Below are positions 25,281 through 33,516 of a stretch of DNA of 64,000 bases, in pieces. How positions within the stretch are numbered: the first letter of the stretch is position 1; each line of letters begins with the position of its first letter. Both the position numbers and the translations under genes were made by a program. Source of the DNA: Synechococcus sp. PCC 7335. Lineage in GTDB: Bacteria > Cyanobacteriota > Cyanobacteriia > Phormidesmidales > Phormidesmidaceae. The notes under the pieces were generated by a model that was not told where the DNA came from, ran no database searches, and was given only the letters and a program-made list of their open reading frames with translations. The DNA is taken from the NCBI RefSeq assembly GCF_000155595.1, contig NZ_DS989904.1, positions 1,937,175 to 2,001,174 on the forward strand, given 5' to 3'.

Positions 25281-28200
25281 GTGCACGTAAAAAGAGTTGA
25301 GCTCTCAAATTTCAAGTCCTTCGGTGGAGCAACAGATGTTCCACTGTTACCGGGATTTACAGTTATTTCCGGGCCTAATGGCTCTGGTAAATCAAACATC
25401 CTAGATTCGCTCCTGTTTTGTCTGGGATTGGCGAGTTCTCGAGGCATGCGAGCGGAGCGGTTGCCTGATCTGGTGAATCAAAACCAGGCTAAGCGGCGCT
25501 CTACAGTAGAGACAATTGTTACCGTTACTTTTGATATTAGCGATGTTGCTGACAGGCTAATGACTTCAGAGGTGACTAAGGCTGCACCTGCTGAAAATCG
25601 AGAAGGCATCGCCATAGAAGCAGCCTCAACAGAGGTAACGATAGTCGATGTAGTAGCCAACTACGCCGATTCCTCTGATACGGCCGGAGACTTTCAGCTA
25701 CTAGACTTATCCGCCAGCGAGTCAGCGCTAGATGCTGTGGTAGCTAGCGATACGAATGGCGGGACTAACGGTGCTGTTAAAAACGGTGCTACCGCAAATG
25801 GTCATCGCGGTAACGGCGCAGAGGATGCAAACGGCGATCGCAACGGTCGCTCTCAAGGTTTGCTGCCTCAAGAATGGAAGGTTACCCGGCGGCTGCGAGT
25901 AACTGCGCAGGGCACCTATACCTCGAACTATTACATCAATGGCGATCCTTGTACGCTGAATGAGCTGCACGAGCAGCTGCAGCGCTTTCGCATCTACCCG
26001 GAAGGCTATAACGTCGTGCTCCAAGGCGATGTGACCAGCATCATTTCGATGAATGCCCGCGAGCGCAGGGAGATAATCGATGAGATGGCAGGCGTGGCTT
26101 CTTTTGATCGCAAGATCAATCAAGCTAAGTCAAAGCTAGATGTGGTTAAGGAACGAGAAGAGCGCTTTCGGATTGTAGAGGTGGAGCTGATTGCTCAGCT
26201 AGATCGACTAGACCAGGACCGCAAGAAGGCGGAAAAGTACAAGCAAATCAAAGCAACACTGCAAGAGAGACAGACGTGGGAAGGGGTAATGCAGTGGCGA
26301 TCGCGCCAAAAGCAGGCCGAACAGCTAGCGAGTCAGATTGATCAGGGTCATCGAGCAGGCGAAGCGATTGAGCAGAAGATCGCTGCCTTGACTGAGAAGA
26401 TGGAAGCGACTGCGACTGAGCTAGCAGCACTCAATGTCAAAGTCAAAGCGTTAGGTGAAGAAGAATATCTGGCTTTGCAAGCTCAGCTTGCTACACAAGA
26501 GGCAGAGCTTCGACAGCTTGTTAGACAATCAGAATTGTTAGGCAAGTCTACTGGCGATATATCAGCTCAGCTAGCTGCGACTCAAGCTGCCATTCAAGAC
26601 CAAGAAGGTGAACTGACTGATGTGAGCCGGCGAGCGCGATCGCTCACGGACGAAGAGCTAGCGCAAATTAAAGCAGAAAGAGATAGAGCGATCACTCAGC
26701 TAGAAGCTAAGCGGGAAGAGACAGCTGCGATCGCCGGTAAATCTCAAGCCTGGATGCAGCAGCAAAGGGATCTGCGTCGCCAGCTAGAATCTCTGCTCGA
26801 TCAGCTAGAGCCGCAGCGAACAGAGCGGGTGCGGCTGCAAGAGCGCCTTAGTCGGCTAGAGCCGCAGCGAACAGAGCAGCGAGAGGCATTGACGGCGCTA
26901 ACAGCGCAGATTGCTAATGAAGAAGCGGGTAAGGAAGAGGAATCGGAAAATGGGCAGAAGCGTCAGCTTTCAGATAGTCAGGCAGTCATTCAGCAGCTAG
27001 CGCAGGCGGTAGTGGATATCGAGGCTGATTTGCAAACGCAGACACAGACGTTGAATCGACTGTTGCATGAGCAGAGAGAAAAGCAGCGAGAATTAGATAA
27101 GTTAGAGGCTCAAGAGCAGGCAATTAAGGAGTCTCAAGGAACGCAGGCAACTGAGGTATTAAAGCGCAGTGGCCTGCAAGGGCTGTGTGGCATTGTCGCT
27201 GAGCTAGGTCAAGTAGATGCCACCTATCAGCTAGCGCTAGAGATTGCAGCGGGTGGACGAATGGGCTTTATGGTGGTCGAGGATGACCGAGTAGGGGCCA
27301 AGGCAATTGATCTGTTAAAGCAGCGCCGGGCGGGACGAGCGACTTTTCTCCCGTTAAATAAGATTCGGGTGCCACACTTTAAGCCGATAGATCCGTGGAA
27401 CCGGCCTGACGGCTTTGTGGACTATGCAGTTAATTTGATTTGCTGCGACGATAAGTATGCAGATGTGTTTGCGTTTGTGTTCGGCAGCACGGTGGTGTTT
27501 GAAACGCTGGCCGAAGCTCGCCGCAATATGGGTAAGTATCGGATTGTGACGCTAGGCGGTGAAGTATTAGAGTCTAGCGGTGCCATGACTGGGGGAAGCT
27601 TGCGTCAACGCGGGCGGCTGCATTTTGGTACGGTCTCGGCGGGTGAGTCTGAAGAGGCTCAGACACTGCGTGATCGCCTTTTTGAAATCAACGCTATCTT
27701 GATCCGCTGTGAGCAAAAGGTGAACCAGCTCACGCTTAAAGCTAAAGAAAAATCAAAGGAGCTAATCGAAGCTCGTCAGCAGTATCGCGAGAATGAGCTC
27801 AAGGCGACTCAAGCAGAGCGTCAGCGACAAGCGATCACAGAACGAGTCGCTCAGGCTAAAGCTCAGCTAGAAAAAACCGAGAGTGACTATGCGCAAGCGC
27901 ACGTCCAATTAGCAGCGTTAGAGCAAACCTTGGCAGTTCAAGAACAGGGGCTAGTTGAAAAGCGTCAGGCGCTAGCTGCGCTAGAAGAATCCGAAACGCA
28001 TGGCGAGTGGCAAGCTGCTCAAGGCGTGGTGCGCGCCTTAGAAACGCAGTTAAACGAGCAGCAGCAAAGACTGAGATCCGCAGAGAAACGACAGCAAGAT
28101 TTGCTCACTCAACAGCAAAGGCTACAAGAGAAGTTGCAGTCCTGCAGAGACCAAATTGCTGCCTTACGCACTCAGCAGCAGGCTCAGATCAACCAGCAGT

Positions 28201-29138
28201 CGGAAATTGCTCGGCAGCAGCAGACTTTGCAAGGAACCATTGCTCAGACGCAAGGTGCGATCGCTATTCTCGATGACAAACTCAAGCAAGAGAAGACGGC
28301 CCGTGACACAATCGAGCGTCAATCTAAAATTGAGCAAAACGAACAGCAGCAAAACCACTGGCAGTTACAAAAACTTCAAGAAACCCAGAGCCTACGTCAG
28401 CAACAGCTGCGCGATCTGCACCAGTCAATCGAGCAGCAGGCGTTAGAACTGCCCGAGCCGCTTCCTGAGATCCCCGAAGAACTCACTCTAGAAGAGCTGA
28501 ACAAATCCCTGAAGTCTTTGCAGCGTCGGCTAGAAAGCTTAGAGCCCGTCAACATGCTGGCCCTTGAAGAATACGAGAGAACCTTAGAGCGTCTAGAAGC
28601 ACTCACCGCCAAATTGACGACCCTTGAGGAAGAGCGCACCGAGCTGCTGCTAAGAATCGAAAACTTTACCACATTACGTAAGCAAGCCTTTAAAGAGGCC
28701 TTCGACGCTGTCAATCTCAACTTCCAGTCCATCTTTGCCGAACTTTCCGATGGCGATGGTTACCTTCAGCTAGATGATGCTGTCAATCCTTTTAACGGTG
28801 GTCTTACGCTCGTTGCCCATCCAAAGGGCAAACAAGTTCGTCGGCTCGCTTCTATGTCCGGTGGTGAAAAATCCCTAACCGCCCTTAGCTTTATCTTTGC
28901 CCTTCAGCGCTATCGTCCTTCCCCTTTCTACGCCTTCGACGAAGTCGATATGTTTCTAGATGGTGCCAACGTAGAGCGACTATCTAAGATGATTCAGCAG
29001 CAAGCCAAACTCGCTCAATTTATTGTCGTGAGTCTACGTCGCCCGATGATCGAATCAGCCGAACGTACCATTGGGGTTACCCAAGCACGTGGCGCCTATA
29101 CTCAGGTATTAGGAATCAACCTAGCCAAGGCAACCTAA
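25281..29138 (+). CDS. smc: Chromosome segregation ATPase SMC
   Basis: Condensin-type SMC, 1285 aa. Order: N-lobe with Walker A GPNGSGKSN (31-39), first coiled coil (about 270-620), hinge (about 631-760, LCGIVAELGQVDATYQLALE to the Gly-rich GRMGFM and SSGAMTGGSLRQRGR), second coiled coil, C-lobe with signature SMSGGEKSLTALSF near 1190 and Walker B FYAFDEVDMFLD near 1219. An insertion of about 105 residues (91-196), rich in Asn, Gly, Ala and Asp, sits inside the N-lobe where the family has a short loop. Start is GTG 25281, in line with the family N-terminus KRVELSNFKSFG. scpA/scpB are not nearby. Confidence 0.95.
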   Translation: MHVKRVELSNFKSFGGATDVPLLPGFTVISGPNGSGKSNILDSLLFCLGLASSRGMRAERLPDLVNQNQAKRRSTVETIVTVTFDISDVADRLMTSEVTKAAPAENREGIAIEAASTEVTIVDVVANYADSSDTAGDFQLLDLSASESALDAVVASDTNGGTNGAVKNGATANGHRGNGAEDANGDRNGRSQGLLPQEWKVTRRLRVTAQGTYTSNYYINGDPCTLNELHEQLQRFRIYPEGYNVVLQGDVTSIISMNARERREIIDEMAGVASFDRKINQAKSKLDVVKEREERFRIVEVELIAQLDRLDQDRKKAEKYKQIKATLQERQTWEGVMQWRSRQKQAEQLASQIDQGHRAGEAIEQKIAALTEKMEATATELAALNVKVKALGEEEYLALQAQLATQEAELRQLVRQSELLGKSTGDISAQLAATQAAIQDQEGELTDVSRRARSLTDEELAQIKAERDRAITQLEAKREETAAIAGKSQAWMQQQRDLRRQLESLLDQLEPQRTERVRLQERLSRLEPQRTEQREALTALTAQIANEEAGKEEESENGQKRQLSDSQAVIQQLAQAVVDIEADLQTQTQTLNRLLHEQREKQRELDKLEAQEQAIKESQGTQATEVLKRSGLQGLCGIVAELGQVDATYQLALEIAAGGRMGFMVVEDDRVGAKAIDLLKQRRAGRATFLPLNKIRVPHFKPIDPWNRPDGFVDYAVNLICCDDKYADVFAFVFGSTVVFETLAEARRNMGKYRIVTLGGEVLESSGAMTGGSLRQRGRLHFGTVSAGESEEAQTLRDRLFEINAILIRCEQKVNQLTLKAKEKSKELIEARQQYRENELKATQAERQRQAITERVAQAKAQLEKTESDYAQAHVQLAALEQTLAVQEQGLVEKRQALAALEESETHGEWQAAQGVVRALETQLNEQQQRLRSAEKRQQDLLTQQQRLQEKLQSCRDQIAALRTQQQAQINQQSEIARQQQTLQGTIAQTQGAIAILDDKLKQEKTARDTIERQSKIEQNEQQQNHWQLQKLQETQSLRQQQLRDLHQSIEQQALELPEPLPEIPEELTLEELNKSLKSLQRRLESLEPVNMLALEEYERTLERLEALTAKLTTLEEERTELLLRIENFTTLRKQAFKEAFDAVNLNFQSIFAELSDGDGYLQLDDAVNPFNGGLTLVAHPKGKQVRRLASMSGGEKSLTALSFIFALQRYRPSPFYAFDEVDMFLDGANVERLSKMIQQQAKLAQFIVVSLRRPMIESAERTIGVTQARGAYTQVLGINLAKAT

Positions 29139-29254
29139 ACTCCATTCGGCATTCCCTCCACAGCAAACGGAAATCAGTCAGATACAATAGACACCTAATA
29201 AGGTATAGTCCCTCAAGCTCCGCGCTGCCGTTTTGAGGCATTTTTGATTACGTC

Positions 29255-30208
29255 ATGACTTTCGAACAAAGTAGACTCCGCTCTGACATCGTAGGCACAC
29301 AGGTAATCACTCGAAGTACAGGCCGTCGCCTTGGCGTTGTCAGTCAGCTTTGGGTCGATATGGATCGGCTAGAAGTCTTGGCGGTTGGCCTGCAGGAAAA
29401 TGCACTCTCGAAGGTGATTGCCAATAACGAGAAGGTGATGCTGCTAAGCGAAATTCGGCAGATGGGTGATGTGATCCTAGTCGATGACGACACTGTGCTA
29501 GATGGTGATATTAACGTTGCCTCTTTTAGCAGCATGGTCAACAGCGAGGTGATTACCGAATCGGGTGAAGTATTGGGCCGAGTGCGTGGTTTCAAATTTG
29601 ATGTGATCACCGGCAAGCTAGAGACGGTTGTGGTGGCTTCTTTAGGACTACCTCAAATCCCAGACCAAGTGGTCAGCACCTACGAACTTCCGGTTGAGGA
29701 AATTGTCAGTACTGGGCCCGATCGGATTATTGTTTTTGAGGGAAGTGAGGAGAAGCTTGTACAGCTGAGTGTGGGCTTATTAGAACGGTTAGGTTTGGCC
29801 AGCCCCGCTTGGGATAGAGGGCTAAGTGATGGTTATGTGATGCCGACTTCAGCGTCTAATCAATTGCCTTCTGGAATGAGAAACGAAGTGCGTAGAGAGA
29901 TGCAGCGAGAGCGGCCAGCTGAAAGGCAGATGGAAAGGCCGCCTGAAGAACAACGTTGGCAAGAAGAAGCGTCTCCTCGAAGAGAAACTCAAAGAGAGGT
30001 CCAGAGGGAAGCTCAACCAGAGATGCGATCGCAGCAGCGCCCAGCTCAACCAGATATTGTAGACGTACCACCAGCCGATATTGATATCACAGGCGACGTG
30101 TGGGATGAACCAGCTGGCCCTGAGAAAGAAGAAGAGCTAATCGAAGCCAAACCGCTTAATCTTCCAAAGAAGAAGGTTATGGAATACGAAGAGGAATCGG
30201 ACTACTAG
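29255..30208 (+). CDS. PRC-barrel domain protein
   Basis: 317 residues with two consecutive PRC-barrel domains (about 10-85, RSTGRRLGVVSQLWVDMDRL; and about 95-170, TESGEVLGRVRGFKFDV). The final 130 residues are different: highly charged, rich in Arg, Glu, Gln and Pro (RREMQRERPAERQMERPP), probably disordered, and end DEPAGPEKEEELIEAK-like acidic sequence. PRC barrels occur in RimM and photosynthetic reaction-centre H subunit and often mediate protein or RNA contacts; no role is established for this architecture. It sits 116 bases after smc on the same strand. Confidence 0.85.
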   Translation: MTFEQSRLRSDIVGTQVITRSTGRRLGVVSQLWVDMDRLEVLAVGLQENALSKVIANNEKVMLLSEIRQMGDVILVDDDTVLDGDINVASFSSMVNSEVITESGEVLGRVRGFKFDVITGKLETVVVASLGLPQIPDQVVSTYELPVEEIVSTGPDRIIVFEGSEEKLVQLSVGLLERLGLASPAWDRGLSDGYVMPTSASNQLPSGMRNEVRREMQRERPAERQMERPPEEQRWQEEASPRRETQREVQREAQPEMRSQQRPAQPDIVDVPPADIDITGDVWDEPAGPEKEEELIEAKPLNLPKKKVMEYEEESDY

Positions 30209-30231
30209 GAACTAAGACTACTAGGAACCAA
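30200..30231. repeat. 16-bp tandem duplication over a stop codon
   Basis: Units GACTACTAGGAACTAA and GACTACTAGGAACCAA, 15 of 16 identical. The TAG stop of the PRC-barrel gene (30206-30208) is inside the first unit. A partial third copy (GGGAACTAA) follows. Confidence 0.8.
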
Positions 30232-30246
30232 GAGGGAACTAATTAG

Positions 30247-31011
30247 GTGAGCGCTAAGCAAGTAGATCTCAAAGCCCTTTCAGTGATGGGCCTACCTGTC
30301 CATCAAAGTCAAGAATACGTTAGCTGGCTCAGCCATCGGATACAGGCAAACAAGGGCGCTCACGTGATTACGATCAACGCTGAGATGTGTATGCAGGCGC
30401 AGCAAGATCAGTCCTTAAGAAAGTTTATAGAGCAAGCCGATCTTGTAGTGCCAGATGGCTCAGGTATCGAGCTGTATTTTCGATTGTTTAAAAGACAAGA
30501 ACTCTATCGCTATCCAGGGATTGAACTATCGGCGGATTTGCTTGACAGCTTAGATAGCCACCAGAAGGTAGCTTTCTATGGTGGAAAGCCAGCGGTTGTA
30601 GAAGCGGCAGCAGCGTATTGGCGATCGCGCAACCCACAGCTAGATATAGCCATCGTCCAACACGGCTATGTCAAAGGCGTAGCGTATGAAGATTTTTTAC
30701 AACAGCTAGCAGACGTTAAGCCTGATGTAATCTTTGTGGGATTGGGCGTACCTAGACAGGAATTTTGGATAGCTGACCATCGGTATTTGTGCCCTAATGC
30801 GGTCTGGATTGGAGTCGGTGGTAGCTATGATATCTGGTCTGGAAGCAAAGTTAGAGCCCCGCTATGGATGCGTAAAATTCATTTAGAGTGGCTGTATCGA
30901 TTGTATCAAGAGCCATGGCGATGGCGGCGTATGGTGGCCCTTCCTCAGTTTGCCTGGTCATCTTTCTGGTACGGAATCAAAGAGCAAAAGTCATTAAGAC
31001 AAAATCTCTAA
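30247..31011 (+). CDS. WecG/TagA/CpsF family glycosyltransferase
   Basis: GT26 enzyme that transfers N-acetyl-aminosugars onto lipid-linked precursors of surface polysaccharides. Features: VMGLPVHQSQEYV, HVITINAEMCMQAQQD, VVPDGSGIELYFR (catalytic region, Asp in PDG), VAFYGGKPAVVEAAA, IFVGLGVPRQEFWI and VWIGVGGSYDIWSG. The C-terminal Trp/Arg-rich segment (WLYRLYQEPWRWRRM) is the usual membrane-binding tail. Start is GTG 30247 following AGG. The acceptor and donor cannot be told from sequence. Confidence 0.92.
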   Translation: MSAKQVDLKALSVMGLPVHQSQEYVSWLSHRIQANKGAHVITINAEMCMQAQQDQSLRKFIEQADLVVPDGSGIELYFRLFKRQELYRYPGIELSADLLDSLDSHQKVAFYGGKPAVVEAAAAYWRSRNPQLDIAIVQHGYVKGVAYEDFLQQLADVKPDVIFVGLGVPRQEFWIADHRYLCPNAVWIGVGGSYDIWSGSKVRAPLWMRKIHLEWLYRLYQEPWRWRRMVALPQFAWSSFWYGIKEQKSLRQNL

Positions 31012-31035
31012 GCCCCTAGTTCTAAGCTCCCAGTT
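31008..31035. repeat. 14-bp tandem duplication over a stop codon
   Basis: Units CTAAGCCCCTAGTT and CTAAGCTCCCAGTT, 12 of 14 identical. The TAA stop of the glycosyltransferase gene (31009-31011) is in the first unit. Confidence 0.7.
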
Positions 31036-31069
31036 TTAAAGCGTAGATCTTTAGGATAGAAAAAGCGCT

Positions 31070-31912
31070 ATGAAGCGACGTTGGTTTTTGGTTGGCCTTA
31101 CTCTACCGTTTGTTAGTGCTGGCTGTCGAAGCGCTGAGCAGTCCAATCCGGCTGCAGAAGTCGTTACAGAAGGTTCTCAGAAGGGAAGCCCTGATATAGA
31201 TACCGACACACTCGTGATGGCTACTACGCCTAACTATCCGCCCTACGAGCTGATCGTGAGCAAACAGAATGCAGGCGACAGCGCTCAAGCAGAACCTAAT
31301 ATCGTTGGGTTTGATATCGACCTAGCAAGACTGATTGCAGCGAGACTAGGCAAGCAGCTAAGTGTGATTGATCTGCCCTTTGACGAGTTGCTGCTAGCGC
31401 TAACTGAAGGCAAAGCAGATATCGCCATGGCTGCGTTAGCGCCTAGTCGTAGCCGCAAGCAAATCGTTGATTTTTCCAATATCTACTATCGCTCTAGGCA
31501 TACGCTAGTCTCCATTGATGGGTATCTGCGATCGCGTGACCTTGGCTACCAAGCCATCGGTGTTCACAACGGTAGCGTTCAGGCTCGCTTTGCTCAACGC
31601 CTTACTGATGAACTGCCCGGACTGTACATTGAATATTACGACAGCCTTACCCAACTTTTCGACGCCGTAGATGTCGGTGAGATTTCAGGCGCTATTGTCG
31701 AAGCTAATCTTGCCGACAATTATCTAAAGCGCTATGCCGACATTCAAGCGAGAGTTATGCCAGTAGAAGGTCCTACGGGTAGTGCGATCGCCTTGCCTCA
31801 AAACTCTCCTTTGCGCCGTGATATCAACACTGCCCTTTCAGATATCAAAGCTAGCGGCGAAATGGATCAGCTGATCGCTCGCTGGTTTGGCGATCGCAGT
31901 ATCAGAACCTAG
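31070..31912 (+). CDS. Amino-acid-type ABC substrate-binding lipoprotein
   Basis: Family-3 extracellular solute-binding protein, 280 aa. The N-terminus MKRRWFLVGLTLPFVSAGC has twin arginines (R3-R4) followed by xFL, a Tat-like motif, and a lipobox VSAGC with lipid Cys19, so it may be exported folded and lipid anchored. The mature domain has the polar amino-acid binding pattern: LVMATTPNYPPYE, VGFDIDLARLIAARLG, LLLALTEGKADIAMAAL, TPSRSRK-type loop, GVHNGSVQARFA and GTGSAIALPQNSP-like segment. No cognate permease or ATPase lies next to it; ftsE downstream is a different ABC class. Confidence 0.88.
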   Translation: MKRRWFLVGLTLPFVSAGCRSAEQSNPAAEVVTEGSQKGSPDIDTDTLVMATTPNYPPYELIVSKQNAGDSAQAEPNIVGFDIDLARLIAARLGKQLSVIDLPFDELLLALTEGKADIAMAALAPSRSRKQIVDFSNIYYRSRHTLVSIDGYLRSRDLGYQAIGVHNGSVQARFAQRLTDELPGLYIEYYDSLTQLFDAVDVGEISGAIVEANLADNYLKRYADIQARVMPVEGPTGSAIALPQNSPLRRDINTALSDIKASGEMDQLIARWFGDRSIRT

Positions 31913-32053
31913 CCTTTAGGCGCTTAGATTGCCTATGTAGATTTGTGTCTCTTAGGTTCTATCAACAATTAATGATTCGAGGGGAACCCTTAGCCTAGTG
32001 CATTGGCGTAGTCTTTTTGAGGCTCGCCGCCTTGACCTTGTTGGCATTCCTTC

Positions 32054-32791
32054 ATGACTTCGCTTCTTACCCCTCAAGCCCAGCGCCACACTCCACAGGC
32101 CCCAGCAGCAACTCTGCCGCCGCCACCGGCTGCAATTGCGTTACAACAGGTTTACAAAGCTTACGAAAATGGCGTCCCCGCTCTAGCTGATATCAATCTA
32201 AGGTTGCAAAAAGGTGGTTTTCTATTCATCACGGGTCCATCCGGTGCTGGAAAATCAACCTTGCTAAAACTTCTTTATGGTCAAGAGCGTCCGACTGCTG
32301 GCCAGATCCTCATCAATGGTCAAAACGTTAGTTTGCTCAAAGGTAATCAGGTAGCGATGCTTCGTCGCCGCATCGGTGTTATTTTTCAAGACTACAAGCT
32401 GATTTCTCGCCGTACTGTTGCTGAAAATGTCGCCTTCGTACTTCATGCTCAAGGCTACTCTCGAAAAGAGATTGAGCGTCGCCTACCGTTGACGCTTCAG
32501 ATGGTTGGGCTTCAGGGTAAAGAAGATCGCTTTCCCTCACAGCTTTCTGGTGGAGAGCAACAGAGAGCTAGCATCGCTCGCGCAGTTGTGAGCACACCGC
32601 CGCTGCTATTGGCGGATGAACCGACAGGCAATCTAGATGAGGACAATGCTCGTCAGGTATTCAACATTTTGCGTGACCTCAATGAAAGTGGTATTACAGT
32701 TGTCGTTGCGACCCACAATGAACTGATGGTGCGATCGCTTAATTATCCCGTCGTCCAAATTCGCAATCACCGCCTCCACCACATCCGCTAA
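32054..32791 (+). CDS. ftsE: Cell division ATP-binding protein FtsE
   Basis: ABC ATPase that with membrane partner FtsX regulates peptidoglycan hydrolases at the septum. Residues 1-27 are an unusual Pro/Ala/Gln-rich extension; then [17 protein letters not shown], Walker [35 protein letters not shown] (Q-loop, FtsE-typical), signature [14 protein letters not shown], Walker [13 protein letters not shown] and H-loop ATHNE. ftsX is not in the following sequence, which is unusual compared with proteobacteria but common in cyanobacteria. Confidence 0.9.
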   Translation: MTSLLTPQAQRHTPQAPAATLPPPPAAIALQQVYKAYENGVPALADINLRLQKGGFLFITGPSGAGKSTLLKLLYGQERPTAGQILINGQNVSLLKGNQVAMLRRRIGVIFQDYKLISRRTVAENVAFVLHAQGYSRKEIERRLPLTLQMVGLQGKEDRFPSQLSGGEQQRASIARAVVSTPPLLLADEPTGNLDEDNARQVFNILRDLNESGITVVVATHNELMVRSLNYPVVQIRNHRLHHIR

Positions 32792-32853
32792 TTCATTGCC
32801 TGATTAGTTCGTTTATAGCGGATAGACTGTAGGAAGCGTATGGAAGAAGTCAG

Positions 32854-33129
32854 ATGGAGCGTCACATATTAGAAACAGAACTAGCACCAGATGGCACCGT
32901 ACTGTTGAAAGACCTACCCTTTCAGCCAGGCGAATCGGTACAGATCACCGTCGTTAAACAAGTTGACGATACCAAGCCTTTTCTCTCAGACGACGCGCCA
33001 AAGGATTGGCGGAATGCAAACCCTAGGTACTGGATCAGGACAGCATGCGCAGAGACTCTAATAAGTTCGCATGATGACGTTAGTAGTGTGGTTTGTAACC
33101 TTTCTCAACGCATCCACAGCACTATCTGA
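32854..33129 (+). CDS. Small protein with antitoxin-like N-terminus, C-terminus degraded
   Basis: 91 residues. The first 35 (MERHILETELAPDGTVLLKD, then LPFQPGESVQITVVK) resemble the N-terminus of small cyanobacterial proteins found next to VapC-like toxins, predicted to form an AbrB-like beta fold. The remaining residues (RTACAETLISSHDDVSSVV) look like out-of-frame sequence and share nothing with that family. No toxin gene follows. It overlaps head to head in its 3' end with an NfeD remnant. I regard it as a gene whose 3' end was lost and replaced; expression is uncertain. Confidence 0.45.
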   Translation: MERHILETELAPDGTVLLKDLPFQPGESVQITVVKQVDDTKPFLSDDAPKDWRNANPRYWIRTACAETLISSHDDVSSVVCNLSQRIHSTI

Positions 33130-33275
33130 TAGTTCAAGCTAGTAACTACTAGCGATAGTAGTGCTACGCCAAAGGCGCTGATGCCAAAGGTTGATTCTAG
33201 GAAAGCTGACGGAATCCAAACTTCCATCAGACAGAAGAGCACGCCGATCACTATCCATACCAGTGCAGGATTCAT
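33105..33275 (-). pseudogene. C-terminally truncated NfeD family gene
   Basis: 56 codons from ATG 33275: MNPALVWIVIGVLFCLMEVW, IPSAFLESTFGISAFGVALL, SLVVTSLNYQIVLWMR, then stop. This reproduces the two membrane helices of NfeD proteins (IWLxxGxxLCLxELxxPTAF..MGISAFxVA) but lacks the third helix and the OB-fold domain, about 90 residues. Too short for function; the break coincides with the degenerate 3' end of the facing antitoxin-like gene, consistent with a deletion joining two genes. Confidence 0.65.
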
Positions 33276-33375
33276 GTACTTTGCGCAGTTGTCATTACTA
33301 AGCGGTGCGTTCGGATATTTTCTACAGCCTAGCTTGGAGTTGGACTAAGCGTAGGTAGTCGGAAGGAGATTCTAC

Positions 33376-33407
33376 TAATTGAGCACATATTTAATTGAGC
33401 ACGTGTC
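33376..33407. repeat. 16-bp direct repeats upstream of PP2C gene
   Basis: TAATTGAGCACATATT and TAATTGAGCACGTGTC are adjacent, sharing the first 11 bases; a third imperfect copy TAATTAAGCAT starts at 33410. The array ends about 95 bases before the PP2C start and could be an operator. Confidence 0.6.
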
Positions 33408-33516
33408 AATAATTAAGCATAAGTGGGCAGCTTTAGCGTAATCTATCAAATTTATTTTCACTAAATCCCTTTTCCCCTACCATGTACCTAATTTAACGGC
33501 AATCCCCTTTGCAAGC

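Noticed and set aside
30645-30660. The string CTAGATATAGCCATC inside the glycosyltransferase gene equals the left boundary of the insertion sequence.
   Set aside because: It lies in-frame within a conserved coding region with no second end nearby; 15 bases by chance or as a sequence-preferred target, not an element copy.
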